From Chitinophagaceae bacterium (GTDB taxonomy: Bacteria > Bacteroidota > Bacteroidia > Chitinophagales > Chitinophagaceae), in NCBI GenBank assembly GCA_025449935.1, contig JANWIJ010000048.1, positions 1 to 37,460 of the forward strand: a stretch of DNA of 37,460 bases. Reading direction: 5' to 3'. This document shows, piece by piece, positions 34,802 to 37,460 of the stretch. The notes below the pieces were generated by a model. The model did no database searches. It was not told where the DNA came from and was given only the letters and a program-made list of their open reading frames with translations. A program made the position numbers and the translations under genes. Numbering within the stretch: position 1 is the stretch's first letter; each line of letters begins with the position of its first letter.

Positions 34802-36049
34802 CTATTCTTTATCAAATTCTTCTTTTAATATTTTCCTGATTTCATCAATCGTCTCTTTTTCCAGGTCAGTCCTTCTTTCCAATTCTTCCGCGGTAAGCGC
34901 CAGCACACTGCGCCCGGTATCACAACCAACTCTTTTCAGTTCATCAATAACCCATGCTTCAATTTCATCGCTGAATTCTTCCAGGTCAATATCAAATTCT
35001 TCTTCTTCCCCTTCGTTGTCACGGTAAACATCTAATTCAAACCCCGTCAGTTCACAAGCCAGCTTGATATTAACCCCCCTGCGACCAATGGCCAGGGATA
35101 CCTGGTCTGGTTTCAGGTAAACATTTGCATGTTTGCCTTCCAGGTCCAGTTCCATACTGGTAATCTTGGCGGGGGTCAGTGAACGCTGTATCAGCAACTG
35201 GATATTATTGGTCCAGTTAATGACATCGATATTTTCATTTTTCAACTCGCGGACAATGCCATGAATTCGGCTTCCTTTCATTCCCACACAGGCCCCGACC
35301 GGGTCAATACGGTCATCATAGGATTCAACCGCTACCTTGGCCCTTTCTCCCGGGTCCCTAACAATTTTCTTGATCACAATGAGGCCGTCAAAAATTTCAG
35401 GCACTTCGATCTCCAGTAATTTAGCCAAAAACTCCGGTGAAGTCCTGGAAAGAATAATAACAGGGCTGTTATTCTTCATATCCACTTTTTTCACTACCGC
35501 ACGGATATTCTCTCCTTTTTTGAAATAATCCTGGGGTATCTGTTCACTTTTTGGCAGTATCAGCTCATTACCTTCTTCATCCAGCAATAAAATTTCTTTT
35601 TTCCATACCTGGTATACTTCAGCGCTGATGATCTCGCCAATCCGGTCGCCATATTTTTTTGCCAGTACATTCTTCTTCAGGTCGCTGATACGGCTGGCCA
35701 GCGTTTGTTTGGCTGCTAAAATAGCGCGGCGGCCAAAATCAAGCAGGTCAATTTCTTCATAAAGCTCTTCGCCCACTTCAAAATCCGGTTCAATTTTTAC
35801 CGCATCGGAATAAGCGACCTGGGCAAGGGGGTCTTCCACCTGCCCGTCTTCCACGATCATACGGCGGCGGATGATTTCGAGGTCACCTTTTTCCGCGTTG
35901 ACAATGACATCGAAATTGTCATCACTGGTGTATTTTTTACGCAGCAGGGTTTTAAATACATCTTCTACCACTTTCATCATCGTCGGGCGGTCAATATTTT
36001 CCGCCTCCTTAAAATCCTGGAACGCATCAATCAGGTTAATACTTGACAT
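34802..36049 (-). CDS. nusA: Transcription termination/antitermination factor NusA
   Basis: RNA-polymerase-binding elongation factor. 415 residues. An N-terminal RNAP-binding domain (1-130, MSSINLIDAFQDFKEAENID), an S1 domain (about 130-200) and two KH domains follow, with DRIDPVGACVGMKGSRI and SLAIGRRGVNIKLA. A short acidic tail replaces the AR repeats of E. coli NusA (495 residues) and ends in a helical ALTAEELERRTDLEKETIDE region. It starts 27 bp after rimP. Confidence 0.96.
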   Translation of the reverse strand: MSSINLIDAFQDFKEAENIDRPTMMKVVEDVFKTLLRKKYTSDDNFDVIVNAEKGDLEIIRRRMIVEDGQVEDPLAQVAYSDAVKIEPDFEVGEELYEEIDLLDFGRRAILAAKQTLASRISDLKKNVLAKKYGDRIGEIISAEVYQVWKKEILLLDEEGNELILPKSEQIPQDYFKKGENIRAVVKKVDMKNNSPVIILSRTSPEFLAKLLEIEVPEIFDGLIVIKKIVRDPGERAKVAVESYDDRIDPVGACVGMKGSRIHGIVRELKNENIDVINWTNNIQLLIQRSLTPAKITSMELDLEGKHANVYLKPDQVSLAIGRRGVNIKLACELTGFELDVYRDNEGEEEEFDIDLEEFSDEIEAWVIDELKRVGCDTGRSVLALTAEELERRTDLEKETIDEIRKILKEEFDKE

Positions 36050-36076
36050 AACACAAATTTTTGAAATCCGGTGAGG

Positions 36077-36547
36077 TTAAAATTTAATTTGAATTTTTGT
36101 TGTTTTTATATCATCAAACGGAATCGTGTGCAGCACGGTTTCCATTTTCTTTCCTTTTCCTTTTGTTTCTTCCACTACTATTTCAGTTTCCGTTGCCCGT
36201 ATTAATTTCCCTTCCTTTTTAGCTCCCTCTTTTTCGGTGACTTCCACATACCGGCCGGTGTTTTTAAGGTACTGGCGATGCAATTTCAGCGGCTCATCCA
36301 ACCCGGGTGATGAAACTTCAAGCGAAAAATCCCCATTTGGAAATACGTTTTCTTCTTCTAATTCTTTATACAACTTCCGGTTATATTGAACTAATTTATC
36401 AATACTAACCCCCTGGTCTCCATCAATAAACACCTTAATATTATTGACAGGCTTCATTCTTACCTCCACCAGGAAAAGATCCGGTTCGGCATTGATTAAA
36501 GCCTCCACCTTCTGTTCTATAAGTCGTATAGCCGTTTCTCCGTTCAT
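36077..36547 (-). CDS. rimP: Ribosome maturation factor RimP
   Basis: Assists assembly of the 30S subunit. 156 residues, the family's usual size. Landmarks are IKVFIDGDQGVSIDKL and FSLEVSSPGLDEPLK in the N-terminal alpha/beta domain. A C-terminal Sm-like beta barrel follows, with VTEKEGAKKEGKL and IPFDDIKTTKIQI. It is the first gene of rimP-nusA-infB, with a promoter at 36604-36636 and a hairpin in its leader. Confidence 0.94.
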   Translation of the reverse strand: MNGETAIRLIEQKVEALINAEPDLFLVEVRMKPVNNIKVFIDGDQGVSIDKLVQYNRKLYKELEEENVFPNGDFSLEVSSPGLDEPLKLHRQYLKNTGRYVEVTEKEGAKKEGKLIRATETEIVVEETKGKGKKMETVLHTIPFDDIKTTKIQIKF

Positions 36548-36559
36548 GGGGTATAAAAG

Positions 36560-36586
36560 AAGAAGGGAACGACCCGTTCCCTTCTT
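36560..36586 (-). promoter_or_regulatory. Strong hairpin in the rimP-nusA-infB leader
   Basis: A perfect 12-bp stem (AAGAAGGGAACG with CGTTCCCTTCTT on the minus strand) around a 3-nt loop. It lies between the predicted start of transcription and the rimP ATG, ending 12 bases before it. On the minus strand it is followed by CTTTTATA, which gives it a terminator-like look. Confidence 0.7.
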
Positions 36587-36603
36587 ACTGCTTATTTCCG
36601 GGG

Positions 36604-36636
36604 CAAATGTAAGGTAAATCCGCTATTCGGGCCAAA
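36604..36636 (-). promoter_or_regulatory. Promoter of the rimP-nusA-infB operon
   Basis: A full Bacteroidota sigma-70-type promoter on the minus strand: -33 TTTG (36636-36633), 21-bp spacer, -7 TACATTTG (36611-36604). This is the only complete -33/-7 pair I found in the window. Transcription would start near 36598, giving a leader of about 50 nt. Confidence 0.72.
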
Positions 36637-36713
36637 TTCAATCGCCAAAAATCAAATGGTTAATAATTCGGTAAACAGCCTTTAAAACCCGGCAACCGAA
36701 AAACAAGGCAGCC

Positions 36714-36721
36714 TATCTTTG
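36714..36721 (+). promoter_or_regulatory. -7 element upstream of the DUF4834 gene
   Basis: TATCTTTG followed by C, an exact TAnnTTTG match. Only 4 bases separate it from the GTG start codon, so the transcript would be leaderless or the start lies within it. Confidence 0.55.
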
Positions 36722-36725
36722 CAGG

Positions 36726-36959
36726 GTGACATTCATCTTATACGCTATAGGGGCATATTTGCTTTACCAGTTCATTTTCAAACTGGTAATTCCTGTCTAC
36801 CTGGCCACCAGGAAGATCAAAAAAGGGTTCCGGGAAATGCAGGAACGCATGCAGGAACAGCCGGGAACCCAGCAGGATTTCCAAACCAATCCTTCTTCCA
36901 CAGCACAAAAGCCTAAAGCCAAAGCCGGGGATTATATTGACTTTGAAGAAGTCAAATAA
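36726..36959 (+). CDS. DUF4834-like small membrane protein
   Basis: 77 residues with a GTG start. One N-terminal membrane helix (residues 2-27) is followed by a basic, amphipathic segment (ATRKIKKGFREMQERMQEQ) and a polar tail ending AGDYIDFEEVK. This is the layout of DUF4834 proteins of Bacteroidota. Function unknown. The GTG is preferred because the helix begins at once and no ATG is available before residue 38. It ends 1 bp before the convergent hydrolase gene. Confidence 0.7.
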   Translation: MTFILYAIGAYLLYQFIFKLVIPVYLATRKIKKGFREMQERMQEQPGTQQDFQTNPSSTAQKPKAKAGDYIDFEEVK

Positions 36960-36960
36960 G

Positions 36961-37460
36961 TTACCGTTTCTGGGCAAACAGCCAGCTCAATAAACCCGGT
37001 TCAGCAAAAGCAGGATCCCAGCTATTGTGGTTGGCGGTGGGATACAGGGTAAATTTTACAGTTGCCTTATTTTTTTTCAGCGCATTCACCATGTCCTCAG
37101 AGAGATGCGGGGGCACGACATCGTCCTTGGCGCCATGGAAAACCCACCATTTTACTTTATTGAGCTTAGAAGCCGTTGCGGTATTTGCTCCGCCACAAAT
37201 AGGGAATGCAGCTGCAAATAAGCAGGGATTGCGTCTTACGATCTCGAATGTACCCATCCCCCCCATGGAAAGACCGCCCACGTATACCTGCTTTTTTAGA
37301 ACCGGGTAGCTTTTGATAATATTGAACAGTAATTCCTGCACCAGCTTCATGGCTAGGGTAGGCTCTCCTTCTTCCTTGAAATAAAAGGTTCTTTTACCAC
37401 TGCTGTCTCTTATAAAATCAACATTGCTCCAGAAACTGTTAGCCGGGCATTGCGGGAAAA
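36961..37460 (-). CDS. Alpha/beta hydrolase (esterase/prolyl-oligopeptidase-like), 3' part
   Basis: The frame is open to the right edge, so the N-terminal part is missing; 165 residues are visible. The edge-proximal segment FPQCPANSFW resembles the oxyanion-side strand of this family. The nucleophile elbow is GGLSMGGMGT, the acid is in HGAKDDVVPP and the His is in TANHNSWDP, so the triad is complete. The best fit is a phospholipase/carboxylesterase or PHB-depolymerase-like esterase, often secreted in Bacteroidota. A methionine at 37350 is internal, not the start. Confidence 0.85.
   Translation of the reverse strand, partial: FPQCPANSFWSNVDFIRDSSGKRTFYFKEEGEPTLAMKLVQELLFNIIKSYPVLKKQVYVGGLSMGGMGTFEIVRRNPCLFAAAFPICGGANTATASKLNKVKWWVFHGAKDDVVPPHLSEDMVNALKKNKATVKFTLYPTANHNSWDPAFAEPGLLSWLFAQKR

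Overview
The window reads as a chromosomal stretch of a Bacteroidota bacterium, most likely a member of the Chitinophagaceae. Three things point there. The protein families are typical of that group (an extended PurF-type protein with a short propeptide, DUF4834, DUF3667, a DUF5106-like thioredoxin lipid-side protein and secreted parvulins). Many genes are preceded by the Bacteroidota -7 element TAnnTTTG. Shine-Dalgarno sequences are mostly absent. This assignment rests on recognition of families only; no database search was possible. No rRNA, tRNA or CRISPR array was seen.

Layout. 1-926: 5' part of rlmD, leaving the left edge. 1.0-4.5 kb: a secreted thioredoxin-fold protein and a two-parvulin foldase. 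4.5-6.4 kb: metF and lptB, divergent. 6.5-10.7 kb: a same-strand run of adenosine deaminase, a GH3-family adenylating enzyme, a DUF3667 membrane protein and a FabG-type reductase. 10.7-11.3 kb: a GxxExxY gene (PD-(D/E)XK nuclease fold) bracketed by inverted copies of a repeat that starts AGCTAAGAG and continues as a purine-only tract; a solo copy of the same repeat lies at the 3' end of metF. 11.25-13.1 kb: an AlkA-like DNA glycosylase and two tandem secreted paralogues. 13.1-16.0 kb: a crotonase and bifunctional paaZ of aerobic phenylacetate degradation. 16.1-18.5 kb: a lipoprotein, a DinB-like protein, adk and an exported MsrB. 18.5-25.5 kb: an M16 zinc protease, an SRPBCC/GyrI-like protein, a PLP aminotransferase, a 45-residue lipoprotein too short for usual ORF calling, and a MurG-like glycosyltransferase. 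25.5-31.7 kb (minus strand): a SixA-type phosphatase, purF, a soluble four-PAS histidine kinase and a SurA-like foldase. 31.9-36.5 kb (minus strand): the rimP-nusA-infB operon with a clear promoter and a strong hairpin in its leader. 36.7-37.46 kb: a small DUF4834 membrane protein with a GTG start and a truncated alpha/beta hydrolase leaving the right edge.

Most of this is ordinary housekeeping DNA. The most unusual structure is the GxxExxY unit with its inverted AGCTAAGAG/polypurine repeats. All copies begin at, or a few codons before, a host stop codon, and one copy appears to supply the last codons and stop of the alkA-like gene. Next in interest are the rimP leader hairpin, a repeat-bearing insertion between nusA and infB, and a set of promoters placed so close to start codons that the mRNAs would be leaderless or nearly so.
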